Positions 52,340 through 64,000 of a stretch of DNA of 64,000 bases are shown here, in pieces (positions within the stretch are counted from its first letter, which is position 1; every line of letters starts with the position of its first letter). This DNA comes from Epiperipatus broadwayi. Its lineage: Eukaryota > Onychophora > Udeonychophora > Euonychophora > Peripatidae. Under the pieces are notes generated by a model. The model did no database searches and had not been told where the DNA came from. It saw nothing but the letters and a program-made list of their open reading frames with translations. Where the stretch lies: the NCBI GenBank assembly GCA_028023455.1, contig JAQFVV010000321.1, positions 806,001-870,000 of the forward strand, read 5' to 3'. Made by a program: the position numbers and the translations under genes.

Positions 52340-53545
52340 TACAAACCCTTATGTGATTTCTCATACTGAAGACATATGTGTTTTCCTTTCTCCTCTTTCT
52401 ATTCCACACTGTCTTCCTTTTCCTAATGCTAGTATGATCCTTACTACTCTTTTTCTCCTCTAAGACTATTCTTTTCCAATAGGCCAAAATTCTTTCCCTC
52501 TGTTATAACTCCAACAACTGATGGTTTTCAATGCTTATTGTTTTCTATTTTACTCCTCAAGCTGAGCTCCTTCTGTTTGTATTTCTTTGTGGGCTCCCTT
52601 TCATCTGTGCTATATGGCTCATCTTGTCTACACTTGACCTGAAGGGCTAACATTTTCCCAAGGTGGTAGTCATGCACAGGGTCTTTATACTTCAAAGTAC
52701 ACTCCTGCCTCTATTCCCAATCTGCTCCTTCCACTTATTCTGGCCCATCATATCCAGTACTAATTTCTAAGTGCTCACCATGAATTTTGATTACTTTGCT
52801 CTTGTCCTTGCTCCTGACATAACTTTTCCCCAATGTTTCAAGCTTCCCATCTATTCCTGGATCAGACTCCATGACATTCCTTGGCCATCTCTATTTCACA
52901 GATTCTTGCTTATACTGGATTTTTCATTTCTATTACACTCTATTTAGCTTGACTCTTCTTTAAGGTCTTGTACAGAGAGTATGGAGTGTCCTCTACTTCC
53001 AAACTATGATAAACCTAGGAAATGGCTGCTTGATCAGTCATCTCATTTTTATGAACTTTCAAAATCCCTTTCAATTTATCATGTATCTCTACATGGCCCC
53101 TTCTGCATTCTATTTACAGGTTCTCTATTGTTTCCTCCAAGACTTGGAATCTAGTGTCCATTGCCCTATCTCTAGCTTCATTTTCTTCTTTAATCTTTTG
53201 GTTTTTTTCATCCAAACTACTGAATATAGATGACAACATCTCATTCTTTCTTTTTCTTTCTCTTTCCTTTTATTCTTCTTTTCCCTTTCTTTTTACTTCC
53301 TTTTCCCTATCTTTTCTTCTCTGTCCCCTTTATTTTCTTGAATAGGAATGAGATTATTTCTAGTCTGTTTACATCTGCTCTGGTCTCCAATTCTGGAATT
53401 ACTCTATTCAACTTCCTTAATTATCTGGAGATCTCTACAGGCTCACTCTCAAAGAACTGGCTAGTATATAATTCTTCTACCTCATACTACTATTGCCTTT
53501 CCCTATTTCTCTTCTCAACCTGTGTGCCTTTCTTTTACTCTTAAT
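52340..53545 (-). pseudogene. Decayed coding region with coiled-coil character (gag/ORF1-like?)
   Basis: The minus strand is rich in purines and carries consecutive readable blocks interrupted by stops and frameshifts. About 53322-53484: EVEELYTSQFFESEPVEIS, then LRKLNRVIPELETRADVNRL. About 53118-53213: DEKNQKIKEENEARDRAMD, then TRFQVLEETIENL (heptad-like). About 52741-52880: ESDPGIDGKLETLGKSY, then SKVIKIHGEHLEIS. About 52540-52700: KDPVHDYHLGKMLALQV, then TKKYKQKELSLRSKIENN. Such a run of plausible protein text over 1 kb is unlikely by chance. The coiled-coil part suggests an ORF1/gag-type structural protein of a retroelement. I do not recognise a defined family, and a host pseudogene is possible. 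Confidence 0.4.
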
Positions 53546-53786
53546 TTCTCTCTATGACTCTTTTACTTCTCTTTCTTTCCCCATCACTAATTGCTCCTAA
53601 CACCTCTTCCTCTGTACTGCTGTCCACTTTTAATTAACTTGACTTTCAACCTTATTTATTTACAACCTATTCTCTCTTTTTTAATGGCATATTGCCCTTT
53701 CTCCAATGAATAAATGGTCTATCTTGGCTGCCTTACTACTTAAATCTACTCATAACTGAATTCCTAGCCCTTAGTGCCTTTAATCT

Positions 53787-53787
53787 A

Positions 53788-53825
<38 letters not shown>
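53787..53825. repeat. (CA)n(TA)n compound microsatellite
   Basis: Directly precedes the TGTAACG end of the next element. Confidence 0.95.
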
Positions 53826-54195
53826 TGTAACGTTTATTTATATACGTTGCAAATATATTGGCATTTGGTAGAAGCTAAAAAAATAAAAGTAGATTTAGAT
53901 TTTTAATTGACTATAATTTTTTTAAAAATAACGTACAATGAAAGTTAAATTTTTCTTTCATATTTTTTTTTTTACTTAACTGGAAATAAAAGTAGAATTA
54001 GAGAGAACAAAAGAATTCCAAAAGCAAGTAAAAAGATAAGCTAAAAGAAAAATATTTTAGCTAATTAAAAATGGCCGAAAACTTGATAAAAAAATGAGAA
54101 CTTAGTAATTGAAAAATGATAAAGACTGTATAAGATTATAAACACAAAACACCATGATATGAGCATGCGCAGAAGTCTGACAACGGGACCTCGAG

Positions 54196-54205
54196 TATAA
54201 AAAGG
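54196..54205 (+). promoter_or_regulatory. TATA box of the LTR-like element
   Basis: TATAAAAAGG in a locally G/C-richer context (cctcgagtataaaaaggagg). Transcription would start about 30 bases downstream. Confidence 0.55.
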
Positions 54206-54757
54206 AGGGATTCGGTTGGAGGAACGTCTTGGTTTAGCTGATATTCTTTTGGTTGGTTTTGGATTAGAGAATCCAGACCACTCTACGATGAAGAAGTTAT
54301 TCATACGAGAGTAGACCGGAGCTTTAGCTGACATCATTACCGATGGACAACAGAGAAGCTTACGCGACTAGCCTATGGAACCAGCACCAAGATCAACTAA
54401 TAATCAAAGGCTGTGAGCTCAATTCAACCCTGAAAAACTATGCATAGTTATCTACAACCTTCGTAAATTCACAAAGCTTACCAGTAAGTTAAGAGTAAAT
54501 TTTCTTGATAGTGACTTAAAAGTTTGCAAACAATTATTTATCTAAGCTTAGACTACCATCCTGATATAGACTTTTCTTTTCGTATTCAAGAGACTTTCTA
54601 ATAAAGAAATTTATACAAGATCTTGGGACATTATTAAATCGCTTTAATTGCTTAATCTCACTGTTTTTGTTAATCGATTCAGTATCTGGATTAGTGTGTG
54701 TGTACTTTCCTGTGTAGTTAATATGTAATTTAACTTATAAATATTTTAGTTTGATGG

Positions 54758-54763
54758 AATAAA
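54758..54763 (+). terminator. AATAAA polyadenylation signal of the LTR-like element
   Basis: ggaataaaagagattttact lies after the TATA box, as expected for an LTR R/U5 region. Confidence 0.45.
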
Positions 54764-55250
54764 AGAGATTTTACTTTTATCAACCTTTTCATTGTGCGTT
54801 ATTAATAATAGTTATTATTTTTTATTATTAAATTTATTTTTAGTGTAATAAGATTTAAACGTAAGTTACCTTTGCCAATATGTTTCAATACGCCCAGGAC
54901 TAATAATCGTAAAAATCATTAATTCTCATTACGGTAGAATTACCGCCCCTTAAAAAAAATATAATAAAAATCTTTTTATTTTTTTTTGTTTTACAACTTG
55001 CGAGAGGTGCTGGCGACATATTTCAACGGATTCTTAGGAATCCTGGCACCCATATGAAATAAAATTAAAAGTTGATTTTGTCAATAGCACAATTCTTAAC
55101 AATTAATAGGCTGAAGTTGGTCAGGAAAAATAGCTGTGTTTTTAGAATAGAAATACAACTTTCTTTTTTCTTTTTGAGACAGCTTGATCAACTCACGCTC
55201 AAATATAAATTTGAGGCGTATAAGGGCCTAGTAAAACGGAAAACGCTACA

Positions 55251-55811
55251 ATATATATATATATAACCAATAGAAACCAATGATCACCTAAATATTCACA
55301 TATACATAGTAAGCAATATTTCACAATATTGTCAAGGCAATCTCTCACCTTTTAATAATAATATATGTGTGTGCGTGCTTTACCCATGCTTTCTTTACTG
55401 CAGAATTGTTAGATAATTTTTTTTATTGCTTTTTGACTTCATAAAGTTTGACTTCCAAGTAGATATACAATCTTGCCCAATCATTCATGTATTCATAGCT
55501 CAATCCCATTTCTTTGAATGCCATGGCAAATTTTCAAAGAGTGAGAGTCGTTTAAATTATTTTTCTTTCCTTTCTGACAACTAATTTATATGAGTATTAT
55601 AATCTATTCAAGTTACCTCAGGCACCAGCTATCAATAGAAGAGATATACACTTATGTATAGATGATACTGGATCTCACAATACACAATCATCAATTATAT
55701 AACAAAATTTTGCTATTAAGCCACAGTGTGTCACACTTTAATTTTACCCTTCTCATTTACAAGTCGCATTACAAAATTTATAACTTAAACCAAAATTTTA
55801 TTCTTCACCCT

Positions 55812-55844
<33 letters not shown>

Positions 55845-56900
55845 TATATATATATTTGTTATCAATTATATATATATATATATATAATTGATAACAAAAC
55901 TGAAGCTGATTTCATCTACTGCCCTTGATGATGATTGAATGTTCATCTCTAGAAACATTATTACATTGCTGGATAAATATATATTCACATGCATGCCACC
56001 TTATTATGTGATCATACCTGTGAAAAAAGTATTACATATACAAATATTGTTGAAAAAAAAATTTTGAACAAGAATTATTATTCTCATATTCTTATCCATT
56101 TAATCAGTCATATCCATTTATTTTCTATAAGTTTGATATTTTATATTCCATACATGTATATTGTTACTTTATGCCAAAATTTTATATGCTATTAATTTTC
56201 TTAATTGATATTTCACAGTCATTTGACTTAATTTCACATTGTTGGTTTCCGATATTCCTTATTGTTTATTATAGTTTAAATTTGAATATTAGTCAGTTTC
56301 AGTGTTAAGTTAGTATCTTGTCATTGTTTAGTTTATGGTATTGATTGGTGTCATAATGTTAGGATATGTTTATTATTGTGCTTTATGGAGTGGATGAGTT
56401 CCCTATTATAAGCTTTTCCATAAGTTAATAGTGCTTTACTCTTGTGATTATTATCATATATTTAAAGGCACCTAAATCCTTAGACAGAATTATATTTTTG
56501 GTGTGTTTTCCCATTTTCCTCTATGTGCTATGATAAGGTCCACACATACTTAGCTTTATATATGGCATCGGAAGCCACCAACTATTTATTTGTTCATACT
56601 GTTTAGCTCTGCAAAGCATATGCTTTGGCCTATCACTCATGATATATTTAAATTCATTTTCCACTATGATAGGTTGTTATTTTGTAATCTAGATGTGTGA
56701 TGGCAATGATAAGCTAGTTTTGAAGGATTTAGTTTCTTCAGGTTGCACGTTGTTGTTTTAGTGCTAAGAGGGGCATAACAATTCCTGTATTGTGTTGCTA
56801 AGATGTTATAATCAGCTGCAAACAAACCAACAAGAGATAATAGTTTTAAATATTTATTTGTAAGCATATGGGCATTAAAAGCAATCCACATATTCTATGC
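55251..56900. other. AT-rich sequence with a (TA)n hairpin and an unassigned minus-strand frame
   Basis: At 55812-55892 TA tracts lie within a perfect hairpin (tttgttatcaatt ... aattgataacaaa). On the minus strand, 56664-56891 is a 75-codon frame (LLSLVGLFAADYNILATQY) and nearby text such as SDRPKHMLCRAKQYEQ, with stops; possibly a decayed retroelement, not identified. Confidence 0.35.
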
Positions 56901-58129
56901 AATTGTTTTATTTACCTAGAATTTTTTGCCAATGGATATGTAAGTCATTTACATTAAATATTGTGTTATTATCAGTATTATGTGGACAGTAATTTATTAA
57001 TAGTATGTGTGCACATGACTTCTGATGAGTGATCCATACTTTTCTTTCATTCAGTTTATTTACTAGTACAGAATTTCAAGCAATATGAGATCATTTATTA
57101 TAATCTGATATTAATTTTATTATGCCAGCAATTGATTTAAGTTTATTTAGCTGATAATCCAAATCGCTAGCTTCAGCCATTAACAAAGGTTATTAATGAT
57201 TATCATTTTGAAAAATAAGTAATTTAAATAGAATTATGTTACTTAGCTATTGTTAAATCATATAAACTTTTAATTTTATGAGACCCAAAATTGTTTATAG
57301 GAGCATCTAGTGGAATTAAGATGTATAAAAGTTAGCTATTGTTAATTCAACTTTTATTAATACTGTTTAGTAAGTTGATCTGTTTAAAATCATTTTTTAA
57401 AACCTTGAGTAATCTGCTTGCAAGACTAAAATATGTTGCTGTAGTACTTATAGTCAAGAAAACATTTTAACAGCGCTATCTTGGCAATAATTCCAAACTT
57501 TGTATGAATTTTGTTCTATCATTTTAATAATTGTAAATAAAACTATTTATTATCTATTTTTAAAAAACCAAATCTAATTTCTGTTTATTTATTTTTAATA
57601 TGCTATTGTCTTGGGTTCACAATAGTTATTATTTTCATTGAATTAAGGATATTCAGAACATTCCAAATATTCACAGAAATGAATTGTGATTTCTAAATGA
57701 AATCAAGATAACAGATAGACAAACGTTTGCAGATACGAATAATAATATTTTTACATCAAAATGTATTGAACTATGTTTATCTTCTAAAAAAAGGATGATT
57801 GCACAATATGGAAAGGAAGTTTTCTTGACAGTTCAGGAGATTTATTTTATTTCAGACTGCACACGATTGAGTTATTTAGATAATGAATGGTTATTTTATT
57901 TCAAGGTTCAATTACATTTAATTATTTATGAATGTTGTCTGTGGGAGGGTAGAAAGACATAAAAAGCACCCTTGTCTTTCTACAATCTCGAGAGATATGG
58001 GTAAAAAGCTACTACTATTCCAAATTTTAAATATTTTAATTAGGCAAGTAGATATTAGAGCAAATATCTTTTATGTAATTTCAATGAGTATTGTTATTTA
58101 ATAGTAGGAAGCAATCGCTATAAGAGAAG
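56901..58129. other. AT-rich intergenic sequence
   Basis: Nothing recognised. Confidence 0.4.
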
Positions 58130-58260
58130 TGTTTGCCTCCTATAGTAAATCAGGATGTCATTCAATCATTCATTTATCCATTTATTTATTTAGTAGACAA
58201 AATTACATGTTAATACAGTCTACAACAGTCACAGTAGGAGCCCTAAGATTATTTATTCTT
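58130..58260 (-). mobile_element. 3' tail of a CR1/Jockey-like retrotransposon
   Basis: On the minus strand: gactgttgtagactgtatta, then acatgtaattttgtctacta, then aataaataaatggataaatg. This resembles the 3'UTR and tail at 6900-6990 (gctgtagttttgtacggtaa, then ataaatgaattg). No coding part is recognised upstream of it. Confidence 0.35.
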
Positions 58261-58839
58261 GTTATTTTCATAGTTATTTATCAGATTCTTTATGTCATAG
58301 TATCAAATATTAGTAGTATAGAATAAATATTCTTTATTTATGCACACATGATATATGAAGAGTACACTTTATGGTAGTTTTACACAAATCAAAAATTTTA
58401 AATCATGCAATTCAGAATTGATTATTATATTATCAAATTCTTGAAATATTAGAAGAGAAATTTTATTAAAAAATATTTCTTCAAGTACAGATTTATTTTA
58501 CTCAGAGAATATAATTTAATGGGAGGTTAAATCTGATAAATATTTAGCAAGAGTGAAAATTTTCCTTTCTACCATTTATTCCAAATAATTTATTATGCTA
58601 TAATTATTTGCAGTATTGTTTGATTTTTCCTCTTTCTCATTGTAATTTTCTGTAGTATCACATTAAAATTATTATAACCCCACTAAGTATAGCCCATGTT
58701 CCAGGAAAAGAGTCTCTCAGATAATAGTAATTTCTTAATATAATATTCTCATTGTCCGGCAGTAAAAGCGCTAGGTAACAAATGATTGATCACTAGTAGT
58801 GTCAGCTTTTATTTATATAGATGGAATTTGGGTTACAAT
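58261..58839. other. AT-rich intergenic sequence
   Basis: Nothing recognised. Confidence 0.4.
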
Positions 58840-59400
58840 ATATATGCACATACACATTAATAGAACTTATTACATACTAATCTATAGTGGATTTAAAAAA
58901 TATACATGAACTTGGATGGGTTTAAACTAGAAAAGAATACTACTACAGAATATAATAGGTGGAACTGGATGATTTTGTGGAACTGGATGATGAAGGAAAT
59001 TTATATTGCGTACATTAATTAAGTAATCAAATCTGTATGCATATAATAAATATAACAGGATGATTCCTTCATCACCCAGTTCCACTTACTACATTCTATA
59101 GTAATATTATTTTTTAGTTTAATCCCATCCAAGTTCATGTATAGTCTTTAAATTCACTATAGATTATTATGTAATAAACTCTATAACTGTGTATACATTA
59201 TTATATGCTTACAGATTTTACTACTTAATTAATGTACGCAATATAAATACACTTACATACTCGTTAATAGAGCTTATTACATACTAATCTGTAGTGGATT
59301 TAAAAAATATATGTAAACTTGGGAGGGTTTAAACTAGAAAAGAATACTACTATAGAATATAGTAGATGGAATTAGATGATGAAGGAATCATCCTGTTATA
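58840..59400. repeat. Cluster of three TIRs of the 48574-51930 family
   Basis: End sequences at 58840-58995 (+), 59045-59190 (-) and 59255-59398 (+), all with the ggaactggatgatgaaggaa / taacaggatgattccttcat signature and a shared subterminal block (cttaattaatgtacgcaata). The middle and right ends form a small palindromic element of about 355 bp (59045-59398); the left one is an additional end with a short internal duplication (gtggaactggatgat twice). Confidence 0.75.
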
Positions 59401-60337
59401 ATATCTATTCATGCATGGTAAATTCTTTTTTGTGATGATGACCAAACAAATACTATTTAAATAATTAGTAATCATGTTTTAGAAACCACTTGGTACATTT
59501 TTGATCATCATCACCATTCCAAAGAAACAATAGCACCTTCAACATAATTGTGAATCTATTTCTTTAATCAGAGGACTATCCTGAAGACCTATATTCAAAT
59601 CGGTCCCTGGCTTTGTTAAATTTCGCATTTTAAATACCGATTCACAACTCAAAGAAGCAAGGATGTTGAATGTAATACTCTGTTTATCAATAATTGTCAA
59701 AACATTTTAAATACAAAAAGACAAACAAATGAAAATAAGTTATGCTCAAATTGAATAATTGATTTTTAAGTTAACATATAATAATAAAAAATATATCATC
59801 CTTCCATAATAGTCAAAATTACAAGCAATAGAAATTAAAACAGAACTTTAAATTGTGTATTATATAAATTCATTAAATTATTATTCTGTTCTTTCTTGAT
59901 AAGCATGGCTTTATATTTAATTAATATTACTTTCAGAGCCACGTGATTATCTGTTCTTTTAATATTTTAAATAACCCATAAATAGCAGTTTTAAAAAATC
60001 TAAAGACTAAAACAACATTTTGTCAATTAGTTAACTTTCTAAATGTTATTTCATACTAAGATTAAAATAGAGAATTTCTGTTTTCTAAGAGCTATTTTGA
60101 AGAATGATGCCAAAACACAGGCGTTTTGTCTTAACCAAATACAAATTTTTTGATGAGAATTCAATAAAATATACTTAAAAGTCTTAGTTAAGTTCTATGC
60201 ATCAGTCAGCCAATAGACAATATAAGCATGGAATTTCCTATCCAACTTTTTCAGAATTTCATGCAATTTATTTTTTAACATAGATTTACTATGATTCTAT
60301 TGCTTTAGTTCACTGCAATGTTATAATATATATATAT
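59401..60337. other. AT-rich intergenic sequence
   Basis: Nothing recognised beyond a short inverted pair (ttgtgaatc ... gattcacaa) at about 59549-59648. Confidence 0.4.
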
Positions 60338-62540
60338 TGTAACGATCCGGAGTAGGTAGACTTACGTAATCTGCACTACAGGGCGCCATCTAGGCATTTG
60401 AACCTAGAAAAATTTATAAAGTAGGCAGATACGTAAGTCAAAAAAAAAAAATTTTTTTTTTAAATTGATTCCGGTCATTAGCCCATGTCACTAGCTCAGT
60501 GGAATAGCAGAGATTAAATAATATAATATCTTATCTAATTATATTTCAATATTAAAAAAATAAATAAAATAAGCCACTGCCAGTAATTAACATACAAACA
60601 TTTATTTATGCACATATATATAAGATTTAAAATTATTTTAGTATTAGTTTTACATTTTAACATTTAACATTATTTTTAACTTTACCTTAGATTTTAATTT
60701 ACATTTTAATTTCTATTATATTATAAGTTTACATTTTAATTAAGTTCGCACAGATGGGATTATAAAAGCTTGTTTTAATATGTTGCTATAGATCGGTTAC
60801 ATAGATTACATGGTTAAAAACATTTCAAAGTAAACATAAACGATCAAAATATAAAATCATTGATACTGGCAATTGCAGAGGGAAATTTATAAGTAACCCA
60901 GTAGTATTCACCATAAGATACTTGCATTGTCACCAATGACTTAAAAGACATCCGAATAAATACATTTTAGATATTCCCCATAAAGTATCATTATTTATCG
61001 AATGTCTATATATTTTGATCAAATATGAAAACCCAAAACATACTTAACCGATAACCAATCCATGCAAGCGTCCATAAACAACTTAAATTTAATGCATTTT
61101 TATTTAGGGTCGAGTATGAATAGACTACATAAATTTGCTTTTGAAAATAAACATTCTATCCCTATTTAACCTTAGGCTAAAATTCGCAGTCAAACTGGCA
61201 TCAATCCATCTGATATATCGATGTATTCAATGTAATACGAAATACGGTGGCACCAAAAGTTAAGAGAAGAAATTGCCTCTCATCAAATAGGAATATGACA
61301 TCTATCAGACAAGAAGAGCAATAAAAAAAAACTCCATAGAAAGGAACTGCGCTCTGCGTCTTATAATTCCTTCCATAGGCAAAACGGGAGAGTGCGGCGT
61401 ATGAAGCGATTCTGCCAGTAGCGAATCTCTGACTACATCTACTAACTACATCAATATATCCAATCCATTGACCCAATTTAACAATGACACAAATAACCTA
61501 AGATTACCCTCCCCTAATATAACTTTACAAATCTATACAGCCATTCACGCCTGACTTAAGTTTAACATTTATATAATTAATTTAACGAAAAACAAAAAAA
61601 TCATGATAAAAACTTAAAGAACAAAAAATAAATAAATAGAAATGATTTTACATAAATAAGAAAAAAAATACATCAAATAACACTATTAATAAAGAATTTA
61701 GTTTGGTCAGATAGGATTCTATTTGTAACAATTAAATTACTAGGAAAGTTTAAAATTTAAAGTTCTTAGTGTTTTCAAATTAATATTGTTCGTTATATTT
61801 TATAAAGTTCTTACGGTTTTAGAAATGTTCATCTTTTACAGTTGCTTGCCATTTGAAATCCAGCGTTAAATTTCCCGATGATCCTGTGGTCCTCTGAATA
61901 GAAGAAAAGCGATGTTTCATTTTTCCATTTTATAACAACTGAAGAGATTGAACGTGCGTCTTTTTCAATCCCTTCTCCTTCACTTCCGCACTAACACATA
62001 TCTGTCACATCGTAAATAATCAATAATAAGTACTAACTAATAATTTCCAAACTTGTCCTTTTATATTACTTTGAAAGATTGACTTAACATTACATCATCG
62101 ATCTGATGATCCTTTTCGTTGAGGTCCGATTTCCCAATGGATTTATTTCATTTGCTAAAAGTTTCTATTGTTTTCCTATCTGACCGATGTTTTACATTTA
62201 AATGCCCAAGGCTGGTTTACATTTGACTAATTAAATTTATCATTTCCATTTCTGATTAATTAACCTGTTTTCCAAATCAAAGATATATTTAAAGATAAAT
62301 TTAAAGATATAATTTTATCTCCAAATCTTTTTAAAATTTAGTTTTAAAATACTTTTCTTTAATAAAGTTTTATTTTAATAATTTTTCATTATCTGTGCGA
62401 TTTAATATATACGAGTTTAAGATGATATTTAATTTCAATTTTTAATTCTTAAAGAAAATTTTTAAATGCGAACTTTTTAATTTACTTTCATGTTTAATAA
62501 ATAAAAAAAAACAATGTAACGAACGTCTGTGCTCGTTACA
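60338..62540. mobile_element. (TA)n-embedded element, TGTAACGA...TCGTTACA
   Basis: 2,203 bp with an 8-base inverted terminal match, between TA tracts. The right end is itself a hairpin (TGTAACGA, 10-base loop, TCGTTACA at 62515-62540). A TATA-like tataaaag occurs near 60751. The only longer frame, 61201-61476 (-), is not recognised and is interrupted in the paired copy. No RT, integrase or transposase is visible. Its ends resemble those at 18417-21871 and 53826-55250. Confidence 0.5.
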
Positions 62541-62549
62541 ATATATATA

Positions 62550-64000
62550 GTAACGGGCCACACACTGTTACATTGTTGTTGTTTTTTTTTAAAAAAATAG
62601 ACATTAAAAATAAAAGTTCGTGAAAAAAAACCTTTTTTAAGAATTAAAAATTAAAAGTCATCTAAACTCATATATGTAAAATCGCACAGATGAAAAATTA
62701 TTAAAAGAAAACTTTATTAAAGAAAAAAAAAGTATTTTAAAACTAAATTTTCAGTAAAGATTTGAAGATAAAAATATATCTTAATTAATGCTATTGTGTA
62801 AAATAGAAATGATTATTTTAATTAGTAAAAGTAAACTAGCCCTTGGGCATTCCAAAATTTATAAGTAAAGGTCAGATAGGAGAAAAACAATAGGAGCATA
62901 ATGGCCAAAGAAAGAAATCCCTCGGGGAAACAGATCTCAATGAAAGGATCATCATCATCATGATGTAATGTCCACTTGATACGAAAGTTTAATATAAAAG
63001 GAAAAGTTTGGAAATAAATAAAGAAAAGAAAAGATGATGTGAAAGAAGAGGTGTGATATGTGTTAAGTCAGAGAGAGTTGAAGGAGAAGGGATTGAAAGA
63101 CACACTTTTGATTCCTTTGGTTTTTCTAAAAAAAAAAGAAATGGCATTGGTTTCCCATATTGTGGACTACAGGCTATCAGGGCCTGAAAATAAAGTACCA
63201 GCTAATGTAAAGGACCTATGGATGAATCAATAAAACAGCCAACAGCACACCAATCTCCTCAGGATGTGGGAATTAACACTGGATCCCAAATGGCAAGCAA
63301 CTGTTAAAGATGAACTTTTTAAAACAGTAAGAACTATATAACTAATAAACATTTTCAAAACAGTAAGAACTTTAATTCCAAAACATTTTCAGTATTTATT
63401 AGAAATAGAATCCTATCTGACCAATGTAAAAGTCAGTGCTCAGATATCCTATATATTACATATGTAGACACAGGCATATAATAAGCCTGTGTTTCACTTA
63501 TTAATAATTATTTTTATTTGCTGTATTTTTTAAATCATTTCCATTAAGTTATTTTTTTTGTTCTTTTAAGTTTGTATTATGATTTTTTTTGTTGAACAAC
63601 TTTTAATAAATGCTAAATTTAAGTCAGGCATATATGGCTGCATAGGTTTGTAAAGTTATATTAGTTTAATTAAGGGAGGGTTAATCTTAGGTTATTTGTT
63701 TCATAATTAAATTGGGTTAATCGATCGAATATATTGGTGTAATTAGTAAATGTAGTATGAAGATCCACTACATACAGGATCACATTATACACCACACTTG
63801 GGCAAAATAAGTCCCATTTAGTACTGACCATCAGAAGCAGATGTATTTCCTGTTCCTTGGATCACCCCTTTAGCCTATGGAATGAGATAGTAAGATGGCA
63901 AAAATGACCACAATCCCTTCCTATGGAGTTTTCTTTTCTATTGTTCTTCTTGCCAGACAAATGTAACATTCCTGTACTGGATGAGAGACAATTTCTTTTT
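62550..64000. mobile_element. Inverted diverged copy of the 60338-62540 element (runs off window)
   Basis: Beginning gtaacgggccacacactgtt, it matches the reverse complement of 62540 down to about 61257. Examples: aatagaatcctatctgacca, gtaaagttatatta..., taatcttaggttatttgt, ctatggagttttctttt. It has about 110-150 extra bases near 63765-63890 and fewer CpG dinucleotides than the left copy. Eight or nine TA-rich bases separate the two. Confidence 0.75.

Larger units (their letters stand above)
53826..55250 (+). mobile_element. Probable solo LTR, TGTAACG...CGCTACA, in (TA)n
   Basis: 1,425 bp between TA tracts, with TG...CA ends. It contains TATAAAAAGG (54196-54205) preceded by gagcatgcgcagaag, and AATAAA (54758-54763) about 560 bases downstream: a U3-R-U5 order as in Metaviridae/BEL-type LTRs. 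No RT or integrase frame and no second LTR are visible, so it is best read as a solo LTR left after recombination between two LTRs. A target-site duplication cannot be judged inside (TA)n. A TIR-type element is the alternative. Confidence 0.55.

Noticed and set aside
53006-53544. Overlapping plus-strand frames rich in Phe, Ser and Leu
   Set aside because: Antisense shadows of the purine-rich minus-strand decayed coding region; the hydrophobic bias comes from the pyrimidine-rich strand.
61201-61476. 91-codon minus-strand frame
   Set aside because: It lies within the (TA)n-embedded element, is not recognised, and the inverted copy at the right breaks it with a large insertion.

Overview
This window looks like an AT-rich metazoan nuclear genome, most likely an arthropod. 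The reasons are: no dense coding, intron-type splice signals, long microsatellites, several non-LTR retrotransposon families, tRNA-derived SINEs, foldback elements and LTR-like ends set in (TA)n tracts. The arthropod guess rests on the RTE protein style and on a secreted protein with a CxxxxxC motif. No database search was possible, so a chelicerate or another AT-rich invertebrate stays open.

Host genes are few. (i) At 45325-45953 (+) there is a well-bounded internal exon of a secreted or propeptide-like protein. It has a signal peptide, an RVKR furin-type site and a CxxxxxC pair, and it lies about 1 kb downstream of a CRE/TATA promoter-like block at 44254-44310. (ii) At about 34960-35424 (-) there is a terminal exon: 42 codons ending in TGA, a NAGNAG acceptor, a hairpin in the 3'UTR and an AATAAA signal. 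Neither gene is complete here.

Mobile elements dominate. Five copies of one RTE-clade retrotransposon occur at 1-2690 (-, nearly open, cut by the window edge), 13740-17242 (+, broken, ending in a 449-bp GATA array), 30196-33050 (-, old), 42795-43138 (-, 5'-truncated but open) and 46105-47960 (-, old). Fragments of CR1/Jockey-like and L1-like elements lie at 5265-5660, 6464-6990, 26950-28900 and 58130-58260. Two copies of a tRNA-derived SINE lie at 8893 and 27142. Foldback elements (long near-perfect palindromes) occur at 7241, 18081, 21935, 23492, 24646, 39271, 43145 and 48731. A small TA-flanked MITE is at 17899.

Three large elements share the ends TGTAAC...GTTACA (or the close variant CGCTACA) and each sits directly between (TA)n tracts: 18417-21871, 53826-55250 and 60338-62540. 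The middle one carries a TATA box and an AATAAA signal, as in an LTR. The last one is followed immediately by a diverged inverted copy running to the window end, which makes a palindrome of more than 2.7 kb centred near 62545.

From about 36.7 to 45.1 kb lies a mixed-orientation repeat field with units of about 450 bp that carry a tRNA-like segment (B-box GTTCRAAYCC). A TIR element with about 150-bp ends spans 48574-51930, and more of its ends cluster at 58840-59400. A decayed minus-strand coding region with coiled-coil character (gag/ORF1-like) fills 52340-53545. The rest is AT-rich sequence in which I see no gene.
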